A stretch of 64,000 bases of DNA. It comes from Anthoceros angustus (Eukaryota > Streptophyta > Anthocerotopsida > Anthocerotales > Anthocerotaceae). A program made the translations under genes and the position numbers. Location of the stretch: contig VJWM01000202.1 in NCBI GenBank assembly GCA_010909165.1, positions 292,271 to 356,270 on the forward strand. The letters run 5' to 3'. This document shows positions 47,958 to 57,530 of this stretch, one piece after another; position 1 is the first letter of the stretch; each line of letters opens with the position of its first letter. Under the pieces are notes generated by a model. The model searched no databases. It was not told where the DNA came from and worked only from the letters and a program-made list of their open reading frames with translations.

Positions 47958-48151
47958 CCGTTCTGAGACTCTGCTCCCCTCGCTTAACATTCCAGAAATC
48001 TCTTAGTCCCCCAGTCCTATCGAATCGCTTGTAAAACTCAGGATTGCTAGATGAGGACTCCGTGCCGGCCGCGGACGGCGCAACACGATTCGCGACACCT
48101 TGAGCGGCCCTGATATGCGGTGGCACGTAGGGCATGGCTCTTCCAGTGGAT
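47954..48151 (-). pseudogene. Duplicated helicase exon 1 5' part with the native 5' UTR
   Basis: It carries the start codon (about 48136) and the first ~50 codons of the helicase, then loses frame by a missing C in a C-run and breaks off at the insertion border. It is contiguous with the original upstream sequence (48152 onward), so it marks where the gene's own promoter now points: into a truncated exon followed by the insert. Confidence 0.9.
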
Positions 48152-49076
48152 TTCGCTGAACTACGATAGCGATCACGCCTCCATATCGGGAGAGACTTTC
48201 GTAGGATAGGAAACTCGACCAAGGGCTACAGAAAACTCAACTAGTTACGAAAACTTTCCCCCATAGAGTTCCAGACCCGATTCGGGACAAGCTCGGCACA
48301 AGAAGAAGAAGAAGAATTTTATTTAAGTCCACTAAGGACGGATTTCCGTCATGGGACTTGGTACTTGACAACTTGTACCATGGTGTACCTAAGCTACTTG
48401 CACCAAGGGCATCCACTCCCATTAGGGACCCCATCTAAGTACCGATCCAAGCTCAGGATGCTTAATCACGGCGTTCTTATAAATGTGTGTCCATGGACTG
48501 GAACCAAGATGCTCAAGGAAGCGACTGAAGCGAGAAGCCCATCAGACACCAGGTACGTGTGGTGGGCAGTACCTAGATGATGGGAAAGTGCCGCCGATTG
48601 CGTCAGACCTTTCCCGGACGACACCAGCCAAACTGTGAGCAAGACGTCACTCTAGTGAAAACAAGCACTGATCATAAGCAAGATCGCGGCCGCCACTGAC
48701 CTCCTCACAGTCGTCGGCCAAGATGGATGGAGGAGAACAACTGGCGTGTTGGGCAATAGTGAACAGAAAACCTATGTGAATGCTGTTTAAATACTGAAAA
48801 CTTAGGGTTCTAGATGGTTCGGATTGAAAGCGTGGTATGGTTGACGCTTGAGTTACACCCGTTGCCTTGAGTTCGGAGATTAGGTTTGGTGCGGTTAGGC
48901 TAGGTTTGGAATCAAGAACCTAGGTTTGGTTGAACAGGGCGGCAGCGGCGGCGAATGGCAAACCTACGTAGGTTTGGAATCCGGCTCAGAATACTAGGTT
49001 CGGTAAATTCAAATCAGCTTTGGTGGAGAGAGAACGGCGGTGCCGACAGAGGGAGAATGTCTAGGATTTGCTGGCC
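48152..49076. promoter_or_regulatory. Native helicase 5' flank / intergenic region with repeated TAGGTTTGG motif
   Basis: No coding frame was recognised. The first ~150 bp is probably helicase 5' UTR and promoter on the minus strand. Between 48870 and 49010 the motif TAGGTTTGG or close variants occur about five times, plus a palindromic AACCTACGTAGGTT. The opposite edge has a plus-strand TATA box, so the region may have acted as a divergent promoter. Confidence 0.4.
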
Positions 49077-49084
49077 TATATAAA
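49077..49084 (+). promoter_or_regulatory. TATA box (TATATAAA)
   Basis: A perfect plant TATA box at the end of the intergenic region, just upstream of a transcribed-looking minisatellite. A start site near 49108 would be expected. Confidence 0.5.
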
Positions 49085-49089
49085 CGGCT

Positions 49090-49700
49090 TCTCCAAAGCC
49101 CAAGGTCTTTTTGCATGTTGTCTTTCGAAGGCCAAGGTGTTCCAGGCTCTGCTTCGAAGGCTTAGGCGTTTTGTCCAGTCTCTAGTTTCGCAGGCCAAGG
49201 TCTTTCTTGCTCTGTTTTGAAGGCTAAGGCCTTCTGCATGTTGTCTTTCGTAGGCCAAGGTGCTTCCAGGCTTTGCTCCGAAGGCTTAGGAGCTGTCTAG
49301 TTCTAGTTTCGCAGGCCAAGGTTCTTTCAGGCTCTGCTCTGAAGGCTAAGGCCTTTTTTTGCATGCTGTCTTTTGAAGGCCAAGGTGTTCCAGGCTCTGC
49401 TCCGAAGGCTAAGGCCTTTGTTCAAGTTTCGTAGGCCAAGGTTCTTTCAGGCTCTGCTCCAAAGGCTAAGGCCTTTTTCCAGCCTTTGTTCGAAGGCCAA
49501 GGTCTCTCTAAAGTTTGTTTCGAAGGCCAAGGTCGTTTTGCTGCTCTGTTTTGAAGGTTCTTTTTTGAAGGCCAAGGGGTTTCCAGTCCAAGGTCAAGGT
49601 GTCCCTCTTGCTAAGGTCCAGTTGTTCGAGTTCAAGGCCAAGGTGTTTTTGGCACCGAAGTCCAAGGTTTCTGTTAGCTTAAAGGTTAAGGCCTTTCGCT
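49090..49700 (+). repeat. GAAGGC(C/T)AAGG minisatellite
   Basis: About twelve or more imperfect units built on TTCGAAGGCCAAGGT and GCTCTGCTCCGAAGGCTAAG alternate along 600 bp. In one frame it codes for repeated K-A-K-V-F / L-R-R-L-R-P-F-like peptides (49373-49700), but stops interrupt the first half. It lies directly after the TATA box. Confidence 0.85.
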
Positions 49701-49719
49701 CCCATGTGAAGTCGCGGTC

Positions 49720-51471
49720 CTTTTGCGTTTTACGTTGTTCTCTGTTGCCTCGTTGTCTCCATTGTTGTTTTGGCTCTTGTTGTTTTGTGCGCTTTTGGTG
49801 TTGTGTCTGTCGCTATGGCGGTAGTGTATTCGGCGCTCGCTTATCGGTCTCTATTTGCATCGCGGCTTGTTTTCGTATCTTTCGTCGCTATTGAAGGTGT
49901 TCTTTGCTTGTGCGCGTCTTGCTTGTTATTTCTTGAAGTATGACTCTTTGCATGCTAAGATGTTATCTGATTCTGTTACCGACACGCTCTTCGGCTATTT
50001 AGTTGATTCTCGCTGGTTCTAGATTCGTTGTTGATCTTGTTTGTCTTTGTTGGCGTGGTCGATGGTGGTGTCGCCTGCTTTTATGAAAACGATCAGCAGT
50101 AACTCTCTTCGACTAAGAGCTTTCGAGCTTCTGTGGTCGCAGCTAGGCTTAGTTTCATTAAGGGCAGCTGCAAGCTGTGATAATTGGATTCTTTATTTCC
50201 CCTTCTTTGAAAATCTGTTGTTTGTTATTTGTTTGTTTGTTGGAAGTGTCCCTTATATCTGTTTGTTTTGATGTTCTCTGGTTTCGTGGCTTGGTATCAT
50301 TTTGTTTGTCTCACCTGTTTTCTTGTGCTGATGCTTTGTCCCGTGATCTGTCAATTTCCCGTTAGTTAGGTGTCTCACTTTGTTTTGACTCAGGTGTAGT
50401 AATGTTCTTTACTTTGCTTGAATGTGTGTTTGTTGTTTGTTTTTAGCAGTGAAAGGTTCTGTATGAGCTATTATCTCCTTGTGACAGCGTTTGCTTTCTT
50501 TTTCGTGTTTTCTTACCTCTGCCGCTTTTGATGCAACAAGTCAGTCGCTGAAGGCACTGGGCCGTGACTCGCCGGAGCGTCACCGAACGTCTGTTGTTTC
50601 AACTGTGTTTCAATATTCTGTCTTTTACGCAGGTTGTTGTTTCTCGGAAGATGCTCTCAGTTATATGGTTTTCAGTAACACGTCATTGTTTCATAATGTT
50701 GAGCAGTATTTGTTTCTAATTGTCTACTTTTCTTGCATGAGACGCAGGGAGTAATTGGCCGCAAGATTTATTGGACGTAACACAGGATTGGTTGGTCTTC
50801 AACCGTCGGTGCAAACTGTGACAGCAGTTTACATTTGTAGTTTTGTTGTTCATATCAGTCTTGGTGTAAGTTGTGCTTTTTTGTCTAGTCTTCTTGTCAA
50901 GTACACTATTTACAGTACTCTTCTTGTCTTACAGTAATTTTTTATGTCTTTTTGTTTAATTGGTATCTCATCTGTGATAACTTTTTTTCGTTTTCTGTCT
51001 AAACAGGTCCTGGTTTTGGCGAGCTGTTGGTTCTTTTTAAAGGTATGTGGTTGATGTTGTTGTCTTTGTTTTGGTTGTGAAAGTACCTTTAAGGTTTTGT
51101 AGAAAGTTTTTGGCCACTTGGTGACTAGTCTGCTGATTTCTTTTTTTGGTTGTTCTTGCTGGTGTTGTTTTCCGTCATACTGCATAGGGCCTGTAGTCCA
51201 TAATTTCTCTTACTCTTTGCTTTGCTCTAGATGCAGACAAGCTTGCTCGTTTAAGTACGGGACATCCTACAGGAATTCGTCATGGCGTTACTCTGTATCG
51301 TGTGGTATGCAACTGTGTGTCAAACATTTTGATAGTCGACTGCATTGTTGTTTGTTTGGCGTACAGTTTCTTTGCCTGTCAGTAGATGCATGTCATGCTC
51401 ATTAGTTTGATTGAGTTGCTCTCGATAATTTAATTGTTGTCATTTGACTTACATCAAGGTAGTATCTCACT
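49720..51471 (+). pseudogene. T-rich region with small exon-like islands, partly related to the recombinase gene
   Basis: Long T/G-rich intron-like tracts flank short coding-looking pieces with GT/AG borders: N-W-P-Q-D-L-L-D-V-T-Q-D-W-L-V-F at about 50754-50812, G-P-G-F-G-E-L-L-V-L-F-K at about 51008-51042, and D-A-D-K-L-A-R-L-S-T-G-H ... G-V-T-L-Y-R-V at 51226-51298. The last one is a diverged relative of an exon at 56829 (D-A-D-K-L ... G-V-T-L-H-M), upstream of the tyrosine recombinase. So this may be the 5' part of a related gene copy. No family was recognised otherwise. Confidence 0.4.
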
Positions 51472-51609
51472 GTGGAGTGCCAAATCCGATGTCCGTACTC
51501 CTGGCGACTTGTCTTAGGCTTGTTTTGTTTTTTTGGGTCGTTACTGTTAAGAGGGATAGGGAGGAGTTAGCCAATAAGGTTTGGCCAGTTGCACTAGTGT
51601 GCAATCCCT

Positions 51610-51860
51610 AGACCCTAGGTCCGTCCGAGGTCCGTGGTGTCAGGCGAGGTCAGCCAGGTGGTCCGTCCGGGCGAGGTCCGGCGGGTGGTCCGTCCGGGCG
51701 GGGTCCGTGGTCCGTCCGGGCGGTCCGGCCAAGGTGGTCCGTCCGGCGAGGTCGACGGGTGGTCCGTCCGGGCGAGGTCGGAGTGGTCCGTCCTTGCGGT
51801 CCGGGTGGTCCGTCGGGCGGTCCGATGGGTGGTCCGTCCTTGAGGAGGTCCGTGAGTGGT
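51610..51860 (+). repeat. GGTCCGTCCGGGCG minisatellite (one per unit)
   Basis: Short 10-30 bp units around GGTGGTCCGTCCGG repeat irregularly. Equivalent tracts lie at 53430-53660 and 55245-55490. They are strongly G-rich on the plus strand. Confidence 0.85.
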
Positions 51861-52035
51861 GCAGGGTGGTTTAGTTTGGTGGGCATCGCTGGCATGGATC
51901 TCTTGTTTGGCGGGGGCGGTGGTGCAAGAAGTCCGTGATGATGAGCTACGTCCGTGATTACCACGACCAGGGGTTAGGGTACATACATAGCGAGGTTAGG
52001 ATACATACATAGGCGGGTTAGGTTGGGGTATGGGA

Positions 52036-52044
52036 GTATATAGG
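52036..52044 (+). promoter_or_regulatory. TATA-like box GTATATAGG repeated once per macrosatellite unit
   Basis: The box GTATATAGGAAGGCT is preserved in all three units (52036, 53822, 55662) within their best conserved block. It resembles both a Pol II TATA box and the plant Pol I core. No transcript is proven. Confidence 0.3.
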
Positions 52045-53285
52045 AAGGCTGGCGTCCAAGGCGAGACTATCCGGGTACCATCTTGGCGCTCGTGTGCTCT
52101 TGCCGTGCTCGAGGAGGGTGAGTTCTGCGTCACCGTGCGAGGATTAATTGGTGGTAGAGGATGTGTTTAGAGCTCGTGAGCTCCGCCGCAACATGGAGTG
52201 CGGGGCCGGGGTCGGACTGAGCTCGGGAGGTGCTCATGGGTGATTTCTCGGGTCGAGACCTTGGAGGCTCTGGAGCGGAGGTGTGGGGATCAGGCGAAGC
52301 CACTTCTCCGTGAGGAGGATTAGGAGGCGCTTGGGGTGACTGCTGGCGGAAGCCATCCTTGGAGGCTTTGGAGCAATGTGGGGATGCGGTGTGAAGCCAC
52401 TTCTCCATGAGCGTGGGCGGTAGGAGGATTAGGAGGCGCTTGGGGTGACTGCTGAAGCCATCCTTGGAAACTGGAGCAGGCTGTGGGGTTGCAAGCTACT
52501 TCTCCATGAGCGTGGGCGGTAGGAAGGCGGCTGGTGTGAATACAGCGTGTTGGTGTTGTGACTACTATGGGAATGGATAAGGAGAAGGGTCGTGTTACAG
52601 GCGTGTGTGTTGAGGTGGAGTTGTGGCGGACGAGTTGAGGCGGGGCGCTAGTCGTGGGAGCGAAGGCAGCGTCGTTAAACTGTTCGGTAGTCTTGGAGAA
52701 ATCAGGCGGGGTTTGTGGGAAGGTCCGGTGGGTGGCAGCGAGTCAAGAGTTGTGGAGGGCACACACTTAGGGTTGTGGGCCGGACCCAACATGATGAAGT
52801 CCGTTCGGCGATTTGTAGAGCTCGGAATAAGCACGAGACCATTCCCAGGAGCGGACTCCTTCCTACAACGACAGGATTGTCGGCCGGTGGCCATCGGTAC
52901 ACATTTTGGCCGTTCTTGGGAATGGTATTGTTGTGGTTCTTTGAGTTAGTAGGTAGGAGTAGGAGTGCCAGTTGCGGTTGTGGATGGGTGTAATGGTCGG
53001 GCGCAGGAGTATACAAGTAGGGAGGATGCACAGGACCTGACGCCGAGGGTGCGAATCTAGGGAGGCCCAAAGATGCTCAAAGGGAGAAAGAAGATGGGCA
53101 CGGGCGCTGGGAGGACGACATCAACCCTGAGGAGGAGGCGACTCATCCTCAACGGAGGATGAATCTTGCAAAAAGGTTCCCAATGTTGCTGGACTTGCAC
53201 GAGGAGGTAGTAAAAGAGAAGGGAGGCGTCAGGCGGAAGCGGAGTATTGCCAGGGTGTTGGCGGGCCAGCGGATGAGAAGGAGTA

Positions 53286-55109
53286 TGTGGAGTGCCAAAT
53301 CCGATGTCCATACTACTTGTCTTGGGCTTGTTTTTTGTTTTGGGTCGTTCTTGTTAAGAGGGATAGGGAGGTTAGCCAATAAGGCCATTTTGGCGGATTG
53401 CACTGTGTGCAATCCCTAGACCCTAGGTCCAGGTCAGGGCGAGGGTGGTCGTCGGGCGGTCCCGGGTGGTCCGTCCGGCGAGGTCCGGCGGTGGTCCGTC
53501 CGGGCGGTCAGGCGGTCGTCCGGGGCGGGGTCCGGCCGGGTCCGTGGCGAGGTCGGCGGAGTGGTCGTCCGAGGTCGGGTGTCATCCGTCGGCGGAGGGT
53601 GGTCCGTCGGGCGGTCAGGTGGGTGGTCAGTCCGAGGAGGTCCGTGAGTGGTGCAGGCGGGTGGTTTAGTTTGGTGGGCATCGCTGGCATGGATCTCTTG
53701 TTTGGCGGGGGCGGTGGTGCAAGGTAGCGGTGATGAGCTACGTCCGTGTTACCACGACCAGTTAGGGTACATACATAGCGGTTAGGATACATACATAGGC
53801 GGGTTAGGTTAGGGTATGGGAGTATATAGGAAGGCTGGCGTCAAGGCGAGACTATCCAGGTACCATCTTGGCGCTCGTGTGCTCTTGCCTTGAGTGCTCG
53901 AGGCGGGGTGAGTTCTGCGTCACCGCGGGATTAATTGGTGGTAGAGGATGTGTTTAGAGCTCGGTGACGAGCTCGCGCCAACACGCTTGATGGAGTGCGA
54001 GGCCGGGGTCGGACTGAGCTCGGGAGGTGCTCATGGTGATTTCTCGGGTCTGAGACTATGGAGCTGGAGCGGGGTGGGGATGCAGTGGAAGCCACTTCTC
54101 ATGAGCGTGAAGCGGGAGGGATTAGGGCGCTTGGGGTGACTGTGGGCGGAAGCCATCCTTGGAGGCTCTGGAGCGGAGGCATGGGGATGCAGTGCAGCCA
54201 CTTCTCCATGAGCGTGAAGCGGTAGGAGGGATTAGGGCGCTTGGGGTGACTGCGGAAGCCATCCTTGGCTCTGGAGCGGAGGCATGGGGTTCGTGCAAAG
54301 CTACTTCTCATGAGCAGGCGTAGGAAGGGGCAAAAGCGGCTGGTGTGAATACATGTTGGTGTTGTGACTACTATGGGAATGGATAAGGGAGAAGGGTGGT
54401 ATTCAGGCGTGTGTGTTGAGGTGGAGTTGTGGCGGACGAGTTGAGGAGGCGCTAGAGTCGTGGGAGCGAAGGAGGGCGTCGTTAAACTGTTCCGGTAGTC
54501 TTGGAGAAATCCGGCGGGGTTTGTGGGAAGGTCCAGGTGGGCTGGTCAGGAGCGAGTTGTGGAGGGCACACACTTAGGGTTGTGGAGCCGGACCCAACTG
54601 ATGAAGTCCGTTCGGGCGATAGGTACATGGAGCTCGAGGCGGAATAAGCGAGACCATTCCTTGGGAGCGGACTCCTTCCTACAACGACACGGATTGTGCT
54701 TGGCGCCATCGGCCAAGTCGCCACATTTTGGGCGCCGTTGCGAATGGTATTGTTGTGTGCACGAGTTAGTAGGTAGGAGTAGGATGCCAGTTGCGGTTGT
54801 GGATGGGTGTAATGGTCGGGCGGTTTGTGGAGTATCTGAGTAGGGAGGATGCATAGGGCCGGGGCCGGGGGTCGAATCTAGCGGGGGCATGCTCAAGGGA
54901 GAAAGAAGATGGGCAGGCGGCTGGGAGGCGGCACATCAACCTCGGAGGAGGAGGACTCATCCTCAGCGGAGGATGAATCTTGGTAAAAAGGTTCCCAATG
55001 TTGCTGGACTTCTTGACACGAGGAGGTAGTAAAAGGTAGAAGGGGGCGTCAAGCGGAAGAAGCGGAGTATTGCAGGGTGTTGGCGGGCCATGTGAGATGA
55101 GAAGGGGTA
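53286..55109 (+). repeat. Macrosatellite unit 2 (about 1.82 kb)
   Basis: Same order of blocks as unit 1, with the minisatellite at 53430-53660 and the TATA-like box at 53822. It differs from unit 1 by many short indels. Confidence 0.9.
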
Positions 55110-56570
55110 TGTGAGTGCCAAATCGATGTCAGTACTCTTGGCGACTGTCTTGGCTTGTTTTGTTTTGGGTGTTCTTTGTTAAGAGGGATAGGGAGGAGTT
55201 AGCCAATAAGGCCATTTCGGCGGATTGCACTAGTGCAATCCCTAGACCCTCCGGTGGAGGCGGTCAGAGCCAGGTGGTGGTCCGTCCGGGCGGTGGGAGG
55301 TGGTCCCGTCAGGCGAGGTCGGAGTGGTCTCCGGGCGAGTCCCGGAGGTGGTCCGTCCGGCGAGGTCCGGCGGGTGGTCGTCCGGAGGTCAGAGTGGTCC
55401 GTCAGGCGGTCCGTGAGTGGTCCGTCCGCGGTCAAGCCGGTGGTCCGTCGGCGGTCCGGGTGGGTGGTCCGTCCTTGAGGAGTGGAGTGCAGTAGGGTGG
55501 TTTAGTTTGGTGGGCATCGCTGGCATGGATCTCTTGTTTGGCGGGGAAGCGGTGGTGCAAGAAGTCCGGTGTGATGATGAGCTACGTCCGTGTTACCACG
55601 ACCAGTTAGGGTACATACATAGCGGGTTAGGATACATACATAGGCAGGTTAGGGTATGGGAGTATATAGGAAGGCTCGGCCCAAGACGAGACTATCCCGG
55701 TACCATCTTCGCCCGGTGCTCTTGCCTTCCGTGCTCGAGGAGCGGAGTGAGTTCCGCCACCGTGCAGGATTAATTGGTGGTAGAGGGATGTGTTGAGCTC
55801 GTGACGAGCCCGCCAACACGCTTGATGGGTGCACGGACTCGAGCCTGTGGAGGTGCTCATGGTGATTTCGCGTAGACTAACCTTGAGGTCTGAACGGAGG
55901 CTGGGGATGCAGCAAGCCACTCTCCGCAAACGTGAAGCCGAGGATTAGGAGGCGCTGGGGTGACTGGGCGAAGCCATCCTTGAGGCCGCTGAACGGGAGG
56001 TGGGGGATGCAGTCTGCAAGCCACTTCTCCGCAGTAACGGAAGTGGAGGATTAGGAGGCGCTTGGGGTGACGCGGAAGCCATCCTGAGGTCACGGGAACG
56101 AGGCTGGGGGTAGGTCGCAGCTACGCAGAACGGAAGCAGAAGGGCAAAGGCGGGGTGAATACATCGCGTGTTGGTGTTGTGACTACTAGCCGGAAATGGA
56201 TAAGGGAGAAGGGTCGTACGGGCGTGTGTGTTGAGGTGGAGTTGTGGCCGACAGAGTTGAGGAGCGCCGCTAGAGCACGATCGACGAGGAACGCGCGTTA
56301 AACCTGCTCCGAATCGGAGAAACCGGCTTTGTGGAAGGTCCGGTGGCCACCGTCCGACGAGTTGTGGAGGGCACACACTTAGGGTTGTGGAGCCACGGAC
56401 CCAACATGATGAAGTCCGCTGCGAGGGTAGAGCTCAGCATTAAGCACGAGACCATTCCTTGGGAACGGACCTTCCTACAACGACACGGATTGTGGCGCGC
56501 CGGCCACTGGCATCGCGCCACCTTGTGTTTCAGGCGTGTCGAAAGTGAGGTTTCACGTTAGATGCCCCGC
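55110..56570 (+). repeat. Macrosatellite unit 3 (truncated, about 1.46 kb)
   Basis: Same blocks, with the minisatellite at 55245-55490 and the TATA-like box at 55662. The unit stops about 360 bp short, close to the block with CCTACAACGACACGGATTG. The array end adjoins the T-rich recombinase gene region. Confidence 0.88.
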
Positions 56571-57530
56571 AGTGCATGTAGTGATTCGTCATTGAGCATT
56601 CTGTTGTTGTTTACTTGTCTGTCAGTAGTTCCATATCACGCACAGTAGTTTGAGATTTCTTCCTGTGTTTCTGTAGCTATGTGCTGTGACATCCATGCGG
56701 CTGCTCTGTGACATGTTGTTTACTGCCTGCGACAGCGTCTGCTGATTTCTCTAGTCTTGGATATTGTTTCGTTGTATTGTTAGATTGCATAGCGTCTCTT
56801 TCTCGTTCTTATTCTCAGGTTCTTGCCTTGATGCAGACAAGCTTTGTACCGGACGTATAAGGAAATTTGTTCGAGGCGTAACCCTGCATATGGTATGTCA
56901 ACTATATGTTTAGACCTGATGATTTCTTCGTCATTGATAATTTCCTCGTCATTCGGTTCCCTTGCCTGTCGTGGCAAGAAATCGTCTTTGTGAGTACCTC
57001 TTATAAGTAATCTAATCCTTTAATTTGTGTGTGTAGGCTTCATTGTTCATCGTGTGAAGGGTTGGCCTGCCAATATTACGATTACTGTGCTCATGAATCA
57101 GATAACCATTTCTTGCCTGAATTTGAAGTTACAATTGAATCTCCTAGTCTGCGTTGTCTGTAGCGCTGTTTGTGCACTGGGGCTAACATTATTTTTGTTT
57201 GTTTTTTGTCTCTACATATCTAATTTGCCAAAGAGGTCTTTTTTTTATTACAGGAAGTATGCGGGTATTGTTTGAAAAGGAGGTATCTGTTCTCACTAAC
57301 ATAAAGTGGAGGGGATCTCAAAATTTAACAATGTATAGATTCAATGAATGTTCTCTGCCATATCCCCCACAGCCCTATCCTTGTCTTGGATTGTTTTATA
57401 ATCAACTATTAGACCCTTCAGCAAGTTCCTAAGTTCTGAATACCATGTAAGTGTGTTTTTCTAGTTGTGTTTTCGCTCGCTTTGTCAAGTTCCTCTTCGG
57501 ATGTTGGTGTTCTTTGACCACTCGTTGTGG
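56571..57530 (+). pseudogene. Upstream exons of the recombinase gene, including a Cys-rich finger
   Basis: Exon-like islands in T-rich DNA: 56814-56891 (S-C-L-D-A-D-K-L ... G-V-T-L-H-M, followed by GTATGT); 57036-57150, whose best frame reads H-C-S-S-C-E-G-L-A-C, then Y-D-Y-C-A-H-E-S-D-N-H, a zinc-binding pattern of Cys and His; and 57254-57440 (F-E-K-E-V-S-V-L-T, then P-Y-P-P-Q-P-Y-P-C-L-G-L-F-Y). Exon borders are tentative. They lie 5' of, and on the same strand as, the recombinase domain, so they probably encode its N-terminal part. Confidence 0.4.

Larger units (their letters stand above)
51472..53285 (+). repeat. Macrosatellite unit 1 (about 1.81 kb)
   Basis: It starts GTGGAGTGCCAAATCCGATG. 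The order inside is: a conserved head, a GGTCCGTCCGG minisatellite (51610-51860), a block with TACATACATAG repeats and GTATATAGG (52036), ~100-bp subrepeats around CACTTCTCCATGAGCGTG, and a tail with GGGCACACACTTAGGGTTGTG. Apparent ORFs are Gly/Arg/Ser shadows of the minisatellite. Confidence 0.9.

Noticed and set aside
51960-52030. GGTTAGGG-like strings considered as telomeric repeats
   Set aside because: They are isolated within the macrosatellite block and not tandem TTTAGGG arrays.
51581-55773. Gly/Arg/Ser-rich ORFs in the macrosatellite
   Set aside because: They are readings of the GGTCCGTCCGG minisatellite. Frames are not kept between the three units.
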